A DNA stretch of 64,000 bases, taken from Chitinophagales bacterium (lineage in GTDB: Bacteria > Bacteroidota > Bacteroidia > Chitinophagales > Chitinophagaceae). The notes below the pieces were generated by a model, which saw only the letters and a program-made list of their open reading frames with translations, did not search any database and had not been told where the DNA came from. This document shows, one piece after another, positions 51,589-60,784 of this stretch. Made by a program: the position numbers and the translations under genes. Each line of letters begins with the position of its first letter. Position 1 is the stretch's first letter. The DNA lies in contig JAIXKI010000002.1 in assembly GCA_026936105.1 (NCBI GenBank), positions 201,556-265,555 on the forward strand. Reading direction: 5' to 3'.

Positions 51589-54500
51589 ATGGGAATCGGA
51601 AAATTTATCCGGCTGATTCATCTTCAAATTCCAAAGAAAATTATTCTGTGGTTATCAGCATCTCTTACACTTTCCGTAAGTGCCCAGCAATTGATAAACC
51701 CTCATTTCTCCCATTTTACAATTAATAACGGCCTGTCTCAAAATCTGATCTACAGTATCACTCAGGATACTACCGGCTTTATGTGGTTTGGAACCAAAGA
51801 CGGACTGAACCGTTTTGACGGATATGAATTCAAAATTTTTCATCACGATCCCTTCGACCCGGTTTCGATAGCAGACAATGCCATATCTGCATTATTTACG
51901 GACTCAAAAGGAAGGTTATGGATCGGCACTATGAACGGTAGCCTGGATCTTTATGACAGCAGAAGAAACAGGTTCCGTCATTTTCTGAAAGAAAATATCA
52001 ACAAAGGCAATATCAATGCCATTACCGAAGATCCTTCCGGAAATCTCTGGATCGGCACTTACGGAAACGGAATCTTTGAATTGGTTTTTAATAAAACAAA
52101 TCAAAAAGAAATCGTCGACACTGTTTTTCATTTTATCAACAGGCCCGGAGACAGCACCTGTATTAATAACAATCTTATCATTGATGTTTTTGCCGACAAA
52201 AAAGGAGGGTTATGGGTCTCCACTACTGAAGGGCTTTTTCAATATGCTATACCCAAGGGATCGGAACCCCGGTTTTCAGCGCCTTCTTTGCAGGTTTTAA
52301 AAGCAGAAAAGACTTTCATTCCACATGGAGTAAAATTCAGTCTTTCTAAAACAGTGCCCATCCCATTCAATTCTTTTAAATTAGGAGGTGCAAGATTTAT
52401 AGAAGACCCGCAGGGACAGATCTGGATGGCTACTCCTGCCGGATTGTTTTTGCTGGATCAAAAAAGACAGAAGCTTTTTTTCTTTGATCCTTTAATGCCC
52501 GGGCTTGATAAAGGAAATATCCGGTCAATTTCCAAAAACTCTTTTTCAGGGAAGGAAAAAAATTCGGATAAACTCTGGCTGGGCCTGATCGGCGGAGCAG
52601 GAGTTTTGGATACAAAAAACTTTACGCTTCAGCTCATTACCCACGATCCGGGATACTCTAAAAGCATATTGCCGGGAAGTATTCTCAGCATTTACCAGGA
52701 CCGTACGGGTTGCACCTGGTTTGGCACCAGCGGATCAGGATTGAGTGAATTCGATGCTCATGCCACATTATTCCCAATGCCCGAGTTTCATTCTGCCGAC
52801 GGAAAGATCAGGACTGAAAACCTGAGTGTCCGCTCTTTCCTTGATACAAAAAATTACCTGTTTATCGGTACTCAGGATGCATTGATGATGGCGGACAAAG
52901 AAACATTGCTGATGAAGCAGATAAAATTCGGGAAAAGTGTACCGGAATCTTTTCTCATTTTCAGTATACTTTCATCAGATTCTGAAAGTTGCTGGATAGC
53001 CACCAATTCCGGACTGTTTTTATACAATTATAAAAAACGCACCTCCAAAACATTTGCCCCGGACATACAGAAAAATAGCCAGGCTGATAACCGTATTTTT
53101 AAATTATATAAGGACAAACAGAATAACCTGTGGTGCCTGACTCCTTACTCTCTCAGTTTTTTTGACATCCGGCTGCATACTTTTAAACATTATTTTTTTG
53201 ATGAACGGCCGGTCAATGGTTTTACCGAGCCCACTTATGGAGACATTTATCAGAATGCAGATGGAAACTTTTGGCTGGGAACAGGCAACGGGCTTTTGTA
53301 TTTTGATGTAGCCGCCAAAAAGTTTACCCGGTATGTTACCAACACATCGGATCCCAACAGCCTGAGCTTTGATGCAGTGCGATGTGTATTGCCCGATCCA
53401 AAGTACCCGGCTAAATATTTATGGATCGCCACTTCAGGCGGCGGATTGAATAAACTGGATCTGCAAACTAAAAAGTTTATTCACTTTACCGAAAAAGACG
53501 GACTACCCAATAATGTTGTTTATGGAATTCTATCCGACGAAGATGGCAATTTGTGGATGAGTACCAATAAAGGTATTTCAAGATTCAATCCTTCCTCGCA
53601 AAGTTTCATCAACTACGATGTAAACACAGGGTTACAAAGTAACGAGTTTAATTCCGGCGCTTTTTATAAAAACAGTGAAGGCAAACTTTTCTTCGGCGGT
53701 ATTGAAGGATTTAATGCCTTTTTTCCCGCCAATGTCAAAGGTGATGATAATATTCCTCAGCTGGCATTCACCGGCTTCAGCCTCTTTAATCAACCCGTAT
53801 CCATAGATGACAAGGATTCCCCTTTGGAATATACCATTACCGAAACAAAAAAAATTGTGCTTCCCTACCGCGATAATATCATCAGCTTCAAGGTGGCAGC
53901 GCTGGATTATTCCGATCCCGATAAAAAGCAGTATGCGTATATGTTGGAGCCTTCCAATACAAGCTGGATACAAATGGGGAGTAGCCGGTTGATCACATTC
54001 AGTAATCTGTCACCCGGAAATTATACACTACGGGTAAAAGCGGGAAGCCTGAACGGAGCATGGAATGAAACCGGGATATCTTTAAATCTGATCATTCTGC
54101 CTCCCTGGTGGAAAACCTGGTGGGCCTACCTTTTCTACATTTGTATTATTGCTGCATTCCTTTATTTTATCCGCAGGTATGAACTCAGGAGAGTGTTCCT
54201 GCGAAACCGGCTCAAAGTAGAACAAATGGAATCGCAAAAGTTAAAAGAACTGGATCACCTGAAATCACGTTTTTTTGCTAACATTTCACATGAATTCAGA
54301 ACACCGCTTACCCTGATTATGGGCCCGGTGGAAGACCTGTTAAAAACAGGGAACGCCGAGCAGTTTAAAAAAATTTTGCCAGATGTTCATCGCAATTCCG
54401 TCCGGTTATTACATCTGATCAACCAACTGCTGGACCTGTCAAAACTGGATGCAAAGAAATATCGAATCAACACGAACAGGGAAGATATCATTCCGTTTGC

Positions 54501-55821
54501 AGAGCAGATCGTTCACTCTTTTTATTCTCTGGCTGAACGAAAAAATATCAACCTGAAATTTGAAGTAGATCCGGGTTTAAAGGAAAAGCTGCAGGACGGC
54601 GAAACAAAATTTTATTTTGATGAGGACATGATCGAAAAGATCCTGAATAACTTATTGTCCAATGCTTTTAAATTCACCGGGGATTCGGGCAATATCACCG
54701 TCATAATGAAAACTGCAGAAAAGAAAACCGGTTTCCTGGAATTGTCTGTGCAGGACACCGGCATAGGGATCCAACCTGAAAAACTTGCCCATATTTTCAA
54801 TCGTTTTTACCAGGCAGATGATACGGATGAAAGACGTTATGAAGGCAGCGGCGTAGGCCTTGCCCTGTTAAAAGAACTGGTGGACCTGTTGCAAGGCGAG
54901 GTATCGGTAAAAAGCGTACCGGGCAAGGGCACTACATTCTTCTGCTATCTGCCATTTAACAATAAGATCATTTCAGAGAAAACAACAACAAGTTACCAAA
55001 AGCCCCAGGCTGCAATTACGGAAAGTTCCTTTCTTGAAACAGAGTTGCCGGACCAACCTGCAGGAGCAGAAGACAAAGAACTCATATTAATAATAGAAGA
55101 TAATACAGACGTAAGAAAATATGTCAAAGGGAAATTAGATAATTCTTATTCGGTAATTGAAGCGGGCAATGGTTCGGATGGGCTGCAAATGGCCCGTGAC
55201 CGGATCCCAGATTTAGTGATCAGCGATGTGATGATGCCCGGAATGGATGGTTTTGAACTTTGTGAAAAACTGAAGACAGATAACATGACCAGCCATATAC
55301 CGGTGATTTTACTCACTGCCAAAGCAGAAGAAAGCGATAAAATGACAGGGCTGGAAACCGGCGCCGATGCTTACCTGACCAAGCCCTTCAATTCACAAGA
55401 GTTGGATATCCGGGTTAAAAAGCTGATAGAACTCCGGAAAAGACTGAGAGCCAAATTCAGTAATCAACTGGTGGTGAAACCGAGTGAAATCACGGTGACT
55501 TCCATAGATCAGGAGTTTATGAAGAAGCTGTTATCGGTGGTGGAAGAACATTTGGGCGATGCAGGATTTTCCGTAATCCAATTGGGAGGTGAAATGAATA
55601 TGAGCGTTTCACAACTCAGCCGCAAACTAAAAGCGCTCATTGACCAGTCGCCTCAGAAATTCATCCGTTCTATCCGGATGCAAAGAGCTTTGGATTTGTT
55701 GAAAAATGGAAGTGGCAACGTTTCAGAAATTTCCTGGGAGGTGGGATTTGAAGATCCTGGTTATTTCACCCGGGTATTCAAAGCGCATTTTGGTTATCCT
55801 CCTTCGGAAGTTAAAAAGTGA
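51589..55821 (+). CDS. hybrid two-component system sensor/regulator (HTCS)
   Basis: 1410-residue one-protein signalling system. Signal peptide, then a ligand-sensing beta-propeller region of repeated GLWIGT/NLWMST motifs (about residues 35-735), a Y_Y_Y domain (about 765-835), one transmembrane helix (WWAYLFYICIIAAFLYF, about 847-863), HisKA with H901 in ANISHEFRTP, HATPase (NNLLSNAFKF, DTGIGI, GSGVGLAL), a receiver with D1213 in VISDVMMPGMDG and lysine in LTKPF, and a C-terminal AraC-type HTH (about 1310-1410). HTCS proteins sense periplasmic oligosaccharides and switch on nearby genes; no SusCD pair is in view. Confidence 0.97.
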   Translation: MGIGKFIRLIHLQIPKKIILWLSASLTLSVSAQQLINPHFSHFTINNGLSQNLIYSITQDTTGFMWFGTKDGLNRFDGYEFKIFHHDPFDPVSIADNAISALFTDSKGRLWIGTMNGSLDLYDSRRNRFRHFLKENINKGNINAITEDPSGNLWIGTYGNGIFELVFNKTNQKEIVDTVFHFINRPGDSTCINNNLIIDVFADKKGGLWVSTTEGLFQYAIPKGSEPRFSAPSLQVLKAEKTFIPHGVKFSLSKTVPIPFNSFKLGGARFIEDPQGQIWMATPAGLFLLDQKRQKLFFFDPLMPGLDKGNIRSISKNSFSGKEKNSDKLWLGLIGGAGVLDTKNFTLQLITHDPGYSKSILPGSILSIYQDRTGCTWFGTSGSGLSEFDAHATLFPMPEFHSADGKIRTENLSVRSFLDTKNYLFIGTQDALMMADKETLLMKQIKFGKSVPESFLIFSILSSDSESCWIATNSGLFLYNYKKRTSKTFAPDIQKNSQADNRIFKLYKDKQNNLWCLTPYSLSFFDIRLHTFKHYFFDERPVNGFTEPTYGDIYQNADGNFWLGTGNGLLYFDVAAKKFTRYVTNTSDPNSLSFDAVRCVLPDPKYPAKYLWIATSGGGLNKLDLQTKKFIHFTEKDGLPNNVVYGILSDEDGNLWMSTNKGISRFNPSSQSFINYDVNTGLQSNEFNSGAFYKNSEGKLFFGGIEGFNAFFPANVKGDDNIPQLAFTGFSLFNQPVSIDDKDSPLEYTITETKKIVLPYRDNIISFKVAALDYSDPDKKQYAYMLEPSNTSWIQMGSSRLITFSNLSPGNYTLRVKAGSLNGAWNETGISLNLIILPPWWKTWWAYLFYICIIAAFLYFIRRYELRRVFLRNRLKVEQMESQKLKELDHLKSRFFANISHEFRTPLTLIMGPVEDLLKTGNAEQFKKILPDVHRNSVRLLHLINQLLDLSKLDAKKYRINTNREDIIPFAEQIVHSFYSLAERKNINLKFEVDPGLKEKLQDGETKFYFDEDMIEKILNNLLSNAFKFTGDSGNITVIMKTAEKKTGFLELSVQDTGIGIQPEKLAHIFNRFYQADDTDERRYEGSGVGLALLKELVDLLQGEVSVKSVPGKGTTFFCYLPFNNKIISEKTTTSYQKPQAAITESSFLETELPDQPAGAEDKELILIIEDNTDVRKYVKGKLDNSYSVIEAGNGSDGLQMARDRIPDLVISDVMMPGMDGFELCEKLKTDNMTSHIPVILLTAKAEESDKMTGLETGADAYLTKPFNSQELDIRVKKLIELRKRLRAKFSNQLVVKPSEITVTSIDQEFMKKLLSVVEEHLGDAGFSVIQLGGEMNMSVSQLSRKLKALIDQSPQKFIRSIRMQRALDLLKNGSGNVSEISWEVGFEDPGYFTRVFKAHFGYPPSEVKK

Positions 55822-55873
55822 ATGCCTTGTAGTAAAAAGCCCCTCTTCATTTCCCGGATGCATTAAAAATCCC

Positions 55874-55895
55874 ATTTTTTGACCTGAAAATCCTA
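55874..55895 (+). promoter_or_regulatory. shared 22-bp element, copy 2 (between the HTCS and NTF2-like genes)
   Basis: ATTTTTTG followed by ACCTGAAAATCCTA, 18/22 identical to 46918-46939. It lies 65 bp before the ATG of the NTF2-like protein gene and 52 bp after the HTCS stop. Confidence 0.35.
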
Positions 55896-55960
55896 TCACT
55901 TGCCTCATTGCACACTCTAATTTCACTAACGATTTCTATCACAATTAAAATAAATCAATA

Positions 55961-56908
55961 ATGAAAAAAATTATGCTCTTCGGCATCAGTTCATTCCTGA
56001 CTGTATGCTTCTCCATGAGTGCCACTCAAATCCACGCTCAAAAATCTGACGAAACAGCTATTAAAACTGTTTTGAATCAGGAAACCAATTATTTTTTCCA
56101 TAAAAATTATGACGCCTGGGCCACCACATGGTCTCATGATACTGCCGCCAGCCTGCTCGCTATAGGCCCTGCCGGTTTCGGCCAGATAACCGGGTGGAAT
56201 GCCATTGCTTCTAAATACAAAACAGATATCGAAAACCTCCGGCCGCGAACAGAATCCGAAATTGCGCCTTTCTTAAATAAAACCGATTATCATATTTATA
56301 TAAACGGGAATATAGCAACAGTAAGCTTTAAAGAAGGAGATAAGAGTCCTAAAACAGAAATGCGCACAATGATAAAACAAAATGGCTCATGGAAAATTCT
56401 TAATTATACTTTAGTCAACAGCGACAAATATGATATGAACCATATCATGGACAACATGAAAATATTTGTAGGTAAATGGGTGCTGGATGGAACACCGACA
56501 ATGGTGCCCAATATCGGGGGAACACTGAATTCTGCTGAATTTGAGTTGTGGGAAACTCCCACAGGACTGGAACAAACCTCTAAATTTATGTTTACCGACA
56601 ATAAAGGTGTAACTGCTGCAAGACCTACCTCGTACGAATATTTTATTCCGGATAATAATACAAGTACAATTTTCTACCTGAGTGTAGATAAAAATCTTGC
56701 CGGGCAGACTTTTACCGGGAGGGGAACAATTTCCTCTGAAAAAATGAATTCTTTTACTGTTACCTCAACATATCCCGATAAACCGGACGCAATTGAAAGC
56801 GAATACACGGTAACCTTAGAGAACGGTAAATGGCACCAGGTAGGCAAGCGCTTTGATAGAGATGGGAAACAAACCAGTACCAGCACGCTTGATTTGAGGC
56901 GGTTGTAA
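55961..56908 (+). CDS. secreted protein with an NTF2-like (SnoaL/DUF4440-type) domain
   Basis: 315-residue protein with signal ending IHAQ (residue 27). Residues 30-150 follow the NTF2-like pattern (DETAIKTVLNQETNYFFHKNYDAWATTWSHD ... GNIATVSFKEG ... NGSWKILNYTLVNSD). The remainder is a beta-rich domain (WVLDGTPTMVPNIGGTLNSAEFELWET...) similar to lipocalin-like/DUF1579-type modules. It could be a stress or scavenging protein. It is the first gene after the HTCS and may be its target. Confidence 0.8.
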   Translation: MKKIMLFGISSFLTVCFSMSATQIHAQKSDETAIKTVLNQETNYFFHKNYDAWATTWSHDTAASLLAIGPAGFGQITGWNAIASKYKTDIENLRPRTESEIAPFLNKTDYHIYINGNIATVSFKEGDKSPKTEMRTMIKQNGSWKILNYTLVNSDKYDMNHIMDNMKIFVGKWVLDGTPTMVPNIGGTLNSAEFELWETPTGLEQTSKFMFTDNKGVTAARPTSYEYFIPDNNTSTIFYLSVDKNLAGQTFTGRGTISSEKMNSFTVTSTYPDKPDAIESEYTVTLENGKWHQVGKRFDRDGKQTSTSTLDLRRL

Positions 56909-57046
56909 AAAATCTTCAGGGAGTTAATTCCAGGGAATATTCTTTGTATTAAGATAGCCGGCCCTATTTCATAACACAATTCTGAAAATTATAAGGAATT
57001 GGTTTTTGATATGCATATTCTTTTATTCAGTCTAAAAACATAAATT

Positions 57047-57493
57047 ATGAAAAAGACAATCTTCATCGTTTTTATTTGCGTTTCCTCAATTCTACTCTTT
57101 CATGAAAATACAAATGCCCAATCGGCAAAACCTTATTCCGACGGGCCGGTCTGGACGCTTGAATTTATTAAGGTGAAAACGGGTATGAATGATATATACC
57201 TGAAAGACCTGAGTGAACACTGGGCTAAATTTTACAAAACGGCAAAAGATCAGGGTATTATCATGGACTATAAAATACTTGGGTCAGATGCTTCCGGCCG
57301 GTCAGACTGGGATCTAATGCTGATGACCGAAGTCAAAAACTATGCAGCGCTGGATGGCTTAGGTGATAAGATGAATGCCTTGGCAAGAAAGGTTCTTGGT
57401 TCTGATGATTCACAGCACCAGTCTGCCATTAACAGAAATGATATGCGTGAAATAATAGGTGGGAAACTGGCACAGGAGATCATCTTTAAATGA
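57047..57493 (+). CDS. small secreted protein of unknown function, possible dimeric alpha-beta barrel
   Basis: 148-residue protein with signal ending TNAQ. The mature part (VWTLEFIKVKTGMNDIYLKDLSEHWAKFYKTAKDQGIIMDYKILGS ... DWDLMLMTEVKNYAALD) alternates strands and helices like ferredoxin-like dimeric barrels. No catalytic motif is evident. A strong terminator follows, so it ends the transcript that may start at the NTF2-like gene or before. Confidence 0.72.
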   Translation: MKKTIFIVFICVSSILLFHENTNAQSAKPYSDGPVWTLEFIKVKTGMNDIYLKDLSEHWAKFYKTAKDQGIIMDYKILGSDASGRSDWDLMLMTEVKNYAALDGLGDKMNALARKVLGSDDSQHQSAINRNDMREIIGGKLAQEIIFK

Positions 57494-57551
57494 CAAGCCC
57501 GTTTCATTTTTCCTGATAGAGTTTTAATAACACTCTTATGTCTGAGGTACC

Positions 57552-57580
57552 GGAGAGGGCAGCTCTGCCCTTTCCTTTTT
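57552..57580 (+). terminator. intrinsic terminator before the four-paralogue array
   Basis: GGAGAGGGCA and TGCCCTTTCC form a 10-bp stem (one G-U) around loop GCTC, followed by TTTTT. It separates the HTCS-downstream genes from the array starting at 57636. Confidence 0.85.
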
Positions 57581-57635
57581 CTTAAAAAAATTGAGGTGAT
57601 AAGCTAATCGCAACCCCTGATTGAAAAACATTTGT

Positions 57636-58379
57636 ATGGAAGTACACCATCATCCGAAAATTGAAAAGAAAAGGTTTAAAGAATATTTCTTTGAATTCAT
57701 CATGATCTTTCTTGCGGTAACGCTGGGGTTTTTTGCGGAAAGTATCAGGGAACATTTCGTGGCAAAAAATATTGAAAATGAATATATCCACTCTTTGTTA
57801 CAGGATTTAAAAAGCGATTCATCCGACTTTGATAAAATCATTGCCCGTAATGACGCCGGTTTAAAAAATATTGACGCTTCCATCCACCTTCTCAATGCTC
57901 CTGTAATTACGGACAGTATAAGTAAAATGCTGTATTATTCACACAGAAGCAATCCGTATTTCGGTACGTTACTTTTTAATCTTCGTACCATTACACAATT
58001 GAAATCGGCAGGCGGTTTTCGGTTAATATCCAATCAGCAGGTTTCTGACAGTATTGTTATATATAATGAGGGAATAGAATGGGCAGCATGGTTAAGAGAA
58101 GAATTGCTTGCAGCGCTTAAAAACGACAGGGAAAGCGGATTTTATATCTTCAACGATGCCCTGGTAAGTGAATACAACTCTGATTCGGCTATATTAAGTT
58201 CGCCTAAACAATTCAGGCTATTAACCACTGACAAGAATATTTTAATTCCCTACGCAAATAAGCTGATGATTCGATACGACTGGCTGGCATCTTATAGAGG
58301 TCAACTGGCAAAAATGCAGAGGCAATGCAATAATTTAATACAATTAATCAAAGAAGAATATAATGTACATGAAGAATAA
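57636..58379 (+). CDS. membrane-anchored paralogue 1 of a four-gene array (DUF6090-like)
   Basis: 247 residues from ATG 57636 (an in-frame TTG at 57621 adds five residues). Architecture shared by the array: a conserved cytoplasmic start MEVHHHPKIEKKRFKEYFFE, one transmembrane helix FIMIFLAVTLGFFAES, the motif IREH, then about 200 helical residues outside with a central TITQLKSAGGFRLI block. I recall this as an uncharacterised Bacteroidota family (DUF6090, not verified). Intact, ends EEYNVHEE. Function unknown. Confidence 0.85.
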   Translation: MEVHHHPKIEKKRFKEYFFEFIMIFLAVTLGFFAESIREHFVAKNIENEYIHSLLQDLKSDSSDFDKIIARNDAGLKNIDASIHLLNAPVITDSISKMLYYSHRSNPYFGTLLFNLRTITQLKSAGGFRLISNQQVSDSIVIYNEGIEWAAWLREELLAALKNDRESGFYIFNDALVSEYNSDSAILSSPKQFRLLTTDKNILIPYANKLMIRYDWLASYRGQLAKMQRQCNNLIQLIKEEYNVHEE

Positions 58380-58414
58380 AAAACAAGCAGAAACAAAAAA
58401 CCAGAACTAGACAA

Positions 58415-59161
58415 ATAGACGTCCATCATCATCCTAAAGTAGAAAAAAAGAGATTCAAAGAATATTTTTTAGAATTCTTAATGATTTTTCTTGCGGTAAC
58501 ATTGGGCTTTTTTGCAGAAAATTTCAGAGAGCACCAGGTGGAGCATAAAATGGAGAAACAGTATATGCAATCGCTTGCTGAAGACCTTAATACCGATAGG
58601 TTACAATCCCAAAAACTTGAAGTGCAATTACAAAATCTTATTGCCCGGCTGGATTCCCTGTCCGATGAATTTAATCGCACCCATGATGGCAATCCGCCTT
58701 TTATTGCTTTTAAACAACTATCTCAAAGTATCGGCTTCCCTGATTATATCTATACTGACCGTACTATGCAGCAATTGAAAAATGCAGGCGGTATGAGATT
58801 GATCCGGAATTTAAAAGTTGCAGACAGCATTGTACATTATGATGTAATGGTGCGGCGTGGGTTGGGGCACCAGGAACTTCTCAATTCCATTTATATGCCC
58901 AGGCTCTTTGATAAAATAAATTCATTAGTAAATGTTTCCGTACTTAATAAGTTGACAGCAGGCATTCATCCCGATTCCGACACAAGTATTTTTAAAAGTA
59001 CACTGCTTTTATCTCATGAAAAGCCGGAACTGATAAAATTCAGCAACCAGATTATAGACTACAGATTAAGTATTAATATCCTGTTCACGTATGTTCGGAA
59101 TAATAGTGAAATGGCAACACGCCTTTTATCACTGATAAATAAAGAATATCATCTTAAATAA
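58415..59161 (+). CDS. membrane-anchored paralogue 2, conserved start codon changed to ATA
   Basis: The conserved N-terminus is encoded from 58415 but starts ATA GAC GTC CAT (I-D-V-H-H-H-P), where the paralogues have ATG GAA GTx CAT. No ATG, GTG or TTG lies in frame between the upstream stop at 58370 and the ATG at 58481, which sits at the beginning of the membrane helix (MIFLAVTLGFFAENFREH). Starting at 58481 gives 226 aa and loses 22 conserved residues; starting at ATA gives 248 aa, matching its sisters. Ends NKEYHLK. Either a rare ATA start or a shortened protein. Confidence 0.75.
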   Translation: MDVHHHPKVEKKRFKEYFLEFLMIFLAVTLGFFAENFREHQVEHKMEKQYMQSLAEDLNTDRLQSQKLEVQLQNLIARLDSLSDEFNRTHDGNPPFIAFKQLSQSIGFPDYIYTDRTMQQLKNAGGMRLIRNLKVADSIVHYDVMVRRGLGHQELLNSIYMPRLFDKINSLVNVSVLNKLTAGIHPDSDTSIFKSTLLLSHEKPELIKFSNQIIDYRLSINILFTYVRNNSEMATRLLSLINKEYHLK

Positions 59162-59167
59162 CATTTT

Positions 59168-59908
59168 ATGGAAGTACATCGTCATCCGCATAGTGAAGGT
59201 AAAGGAATCAAACATTACCTTTTTGAGTTCTTTATGTTGTTCCTTGCTGTGTTCTGCGGATTTCTGGCCGAAAACATAAGGGAGCACAGCATTGAAAAAA
59301 AGCAGGAAAAAGAATTTATAGTTTCCCTTATTTCAGACCTGGATGACGATACGCTGATTATTGCAAGCCATATTAACGATATGGAAAAAAGTATTCGGTT
59401 ATTTGATACATTAAGCCATTTGCTCGAGTCGCCCGACTCGGCAAAAAAACATGGAGCCGCTATTTACTATACATCCAGGATGGGAATCCGTCAATCTCCC
59501 CTTGCCAACAACAGCAGGACATTTGATCAGTTAAAAAATTCCGGTGGTTTCCGCATCATCCGAAAACAGGAAACCTCCGGCCGCATTATGGATTATTATT
59601 CCCTGTTTCCCGAACTGCGGATGATGGAGGGGATATTTAATACTGAAAACACGGCTTTTAAAGCAGTAGCATCACAAATTATGGATCATGCCATTTACCA
59701 GGACCAGGTAAATCCCGACGGGTCAGTAAAAAGGATTCCCGGTAATCCTGCATTGCTTACCTATAATCCGCCATTGCTGAGGCAACTTGGATTTTATACC
59801 GTTGAAATGAATGGCAGCCGCCAGGGTATGATACCCCTGTTACATAAAATGAAACAAGCTGCCGGCGAATTATCAGCATATCTTAAACAGGAATATCATC
59901 TTAAATAA
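59168..59908 (+). CDS. membrane-anchored paralogue 3 of the array
   Basis: 246 residues, intact. Start MEVHRHPHSEGKGIKHYLFE, membrane helix FFMLFLAVFCGFLAEN, then IREH, a helical outer domain with RTFDQLKNSGGFRIIRKQE, and end QEYHLK. Begins 6 bp after paralogue 2 and ends 5 bp before the start of paralogue 4, so the array is one operon. Closest in its membrane helix to paralogue 4. Confidence 0.85.
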   Translation: MEVHRHPHSEGKGIKHYLFEFFMLFLAVFCGFLAENIREHSIEKKQEKEFIVSLISDLDDDTLIIASHINDMEKSIRLFDTLSHLLESPDSAKKHGAAIYYTSRMGIRQSPLANNSRTFDQLKNSGGFRIIRKQETSGRIMDYYSLFPELRMMEGIFNTENTAFKAVASQIMDHAIYQDQVNPDGSVKRIPGNPALLTYNPPLLRQLGFYTVEMNGSRQGMIPLLHKMKQAAGELSAYLKQEYHLK

Positions 59909-59913
59909 TTTTT

Positions 59914-60710
59914 ATGGAAGTGCATCATCATCCTCATGTCTCCTCCGGAAAGAAAAGGGTTTTAAAGAATATTTCTTTGAATTCTTCATGTTGTTCCTCG
60001 CAGTGTTTTGTGTTTTTTTAGCTGAGAACTTCAGGGAACACCAGGCAGAACATCAACAGGAGCAGCAATACCTGTACAGCATGGCAGAAGATCTGAGATC
60101 AGATACGGCTCAGCTTCACAGGGTTATTGCTTACCGTGAGACATGGCAAAACAAAATTGATACTGTGCTGAAATGGCTTGCCAGTGGGGAATGTGACAGT
60201 CAACTCAATGAGATATACGATGAATTCAGGTGGGTAAGCGGTGGCATGCGTTTCCTGAATAATGACAGAACTTTCCAGCAACTAAAAAATGCAGGCGGGC
60301 TAAGGCTTATCAGGAAAAGGGCCGTCTCTGACAGTATCATTTATTATGACCAGGAACTACGGAGATTACTGTACCTGAGCGAAACAGAAACCCAGATGAA
60401 ACATGACAACAGAAAAATTGCATATAAAATTTTCAGGTGGGATGCTGAAGGCAAAACAGATTCTTCTTCAAACCAAAATCGTTACAATCATCTTTCGCTG
60501 TTGAGTGAAGATCCTGTTTTGCTGAATGAATTTTGCGGTGATGTAAAACATATTCAGCAGTTAGATGACGGCCTTTTATTTAATGAGAGAAGAATTGAAA
60601 AAAATGCAACAGACCTGATCGGGCTGATAAAAAATGAATATCATTTAAAATGGCCCATTGTGAAATCTATTTCCACTCACACACAGAAGTCCGTGCCGGT
60701 CAGCAGATGA
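59914..60710 (+). pseudogene. membrane-anchored paralogue 4, N-terminal 2-bp frameshift and lost stop codon
   Basis: The normal start MEVHHHPHVSSGKKR is present at 59914, but two extra bases in AGGGTTTTAAA (about 59956-59966) shift the frame, which then stops at 60019. The body is intact from an in-frame ATG at 59988 at the membrane helix (MLFLAVFCVFLAENFREH), 240 aa. The conserved end NEYHLK is followed not by TAA but by TGG, adding 19 residues to 60710. It is decaying, or expressed from the internal start. Confidence 0.7.
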
Positions 60711-60784
60711 ATTATCACATTTGTTAGCTTTGATAAAGTAAATAGTGCGATTGGTAATAAAATGTTTAATCCTGAAATTTGTTT

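Noticed and set aside
57636-60710. HHHP starts of the array as a metal-binding or tag-like artefact
   Set aside because: The histidines vary among copies and are part of a conserved natural N-terminus; three His alone do not support a metal site.
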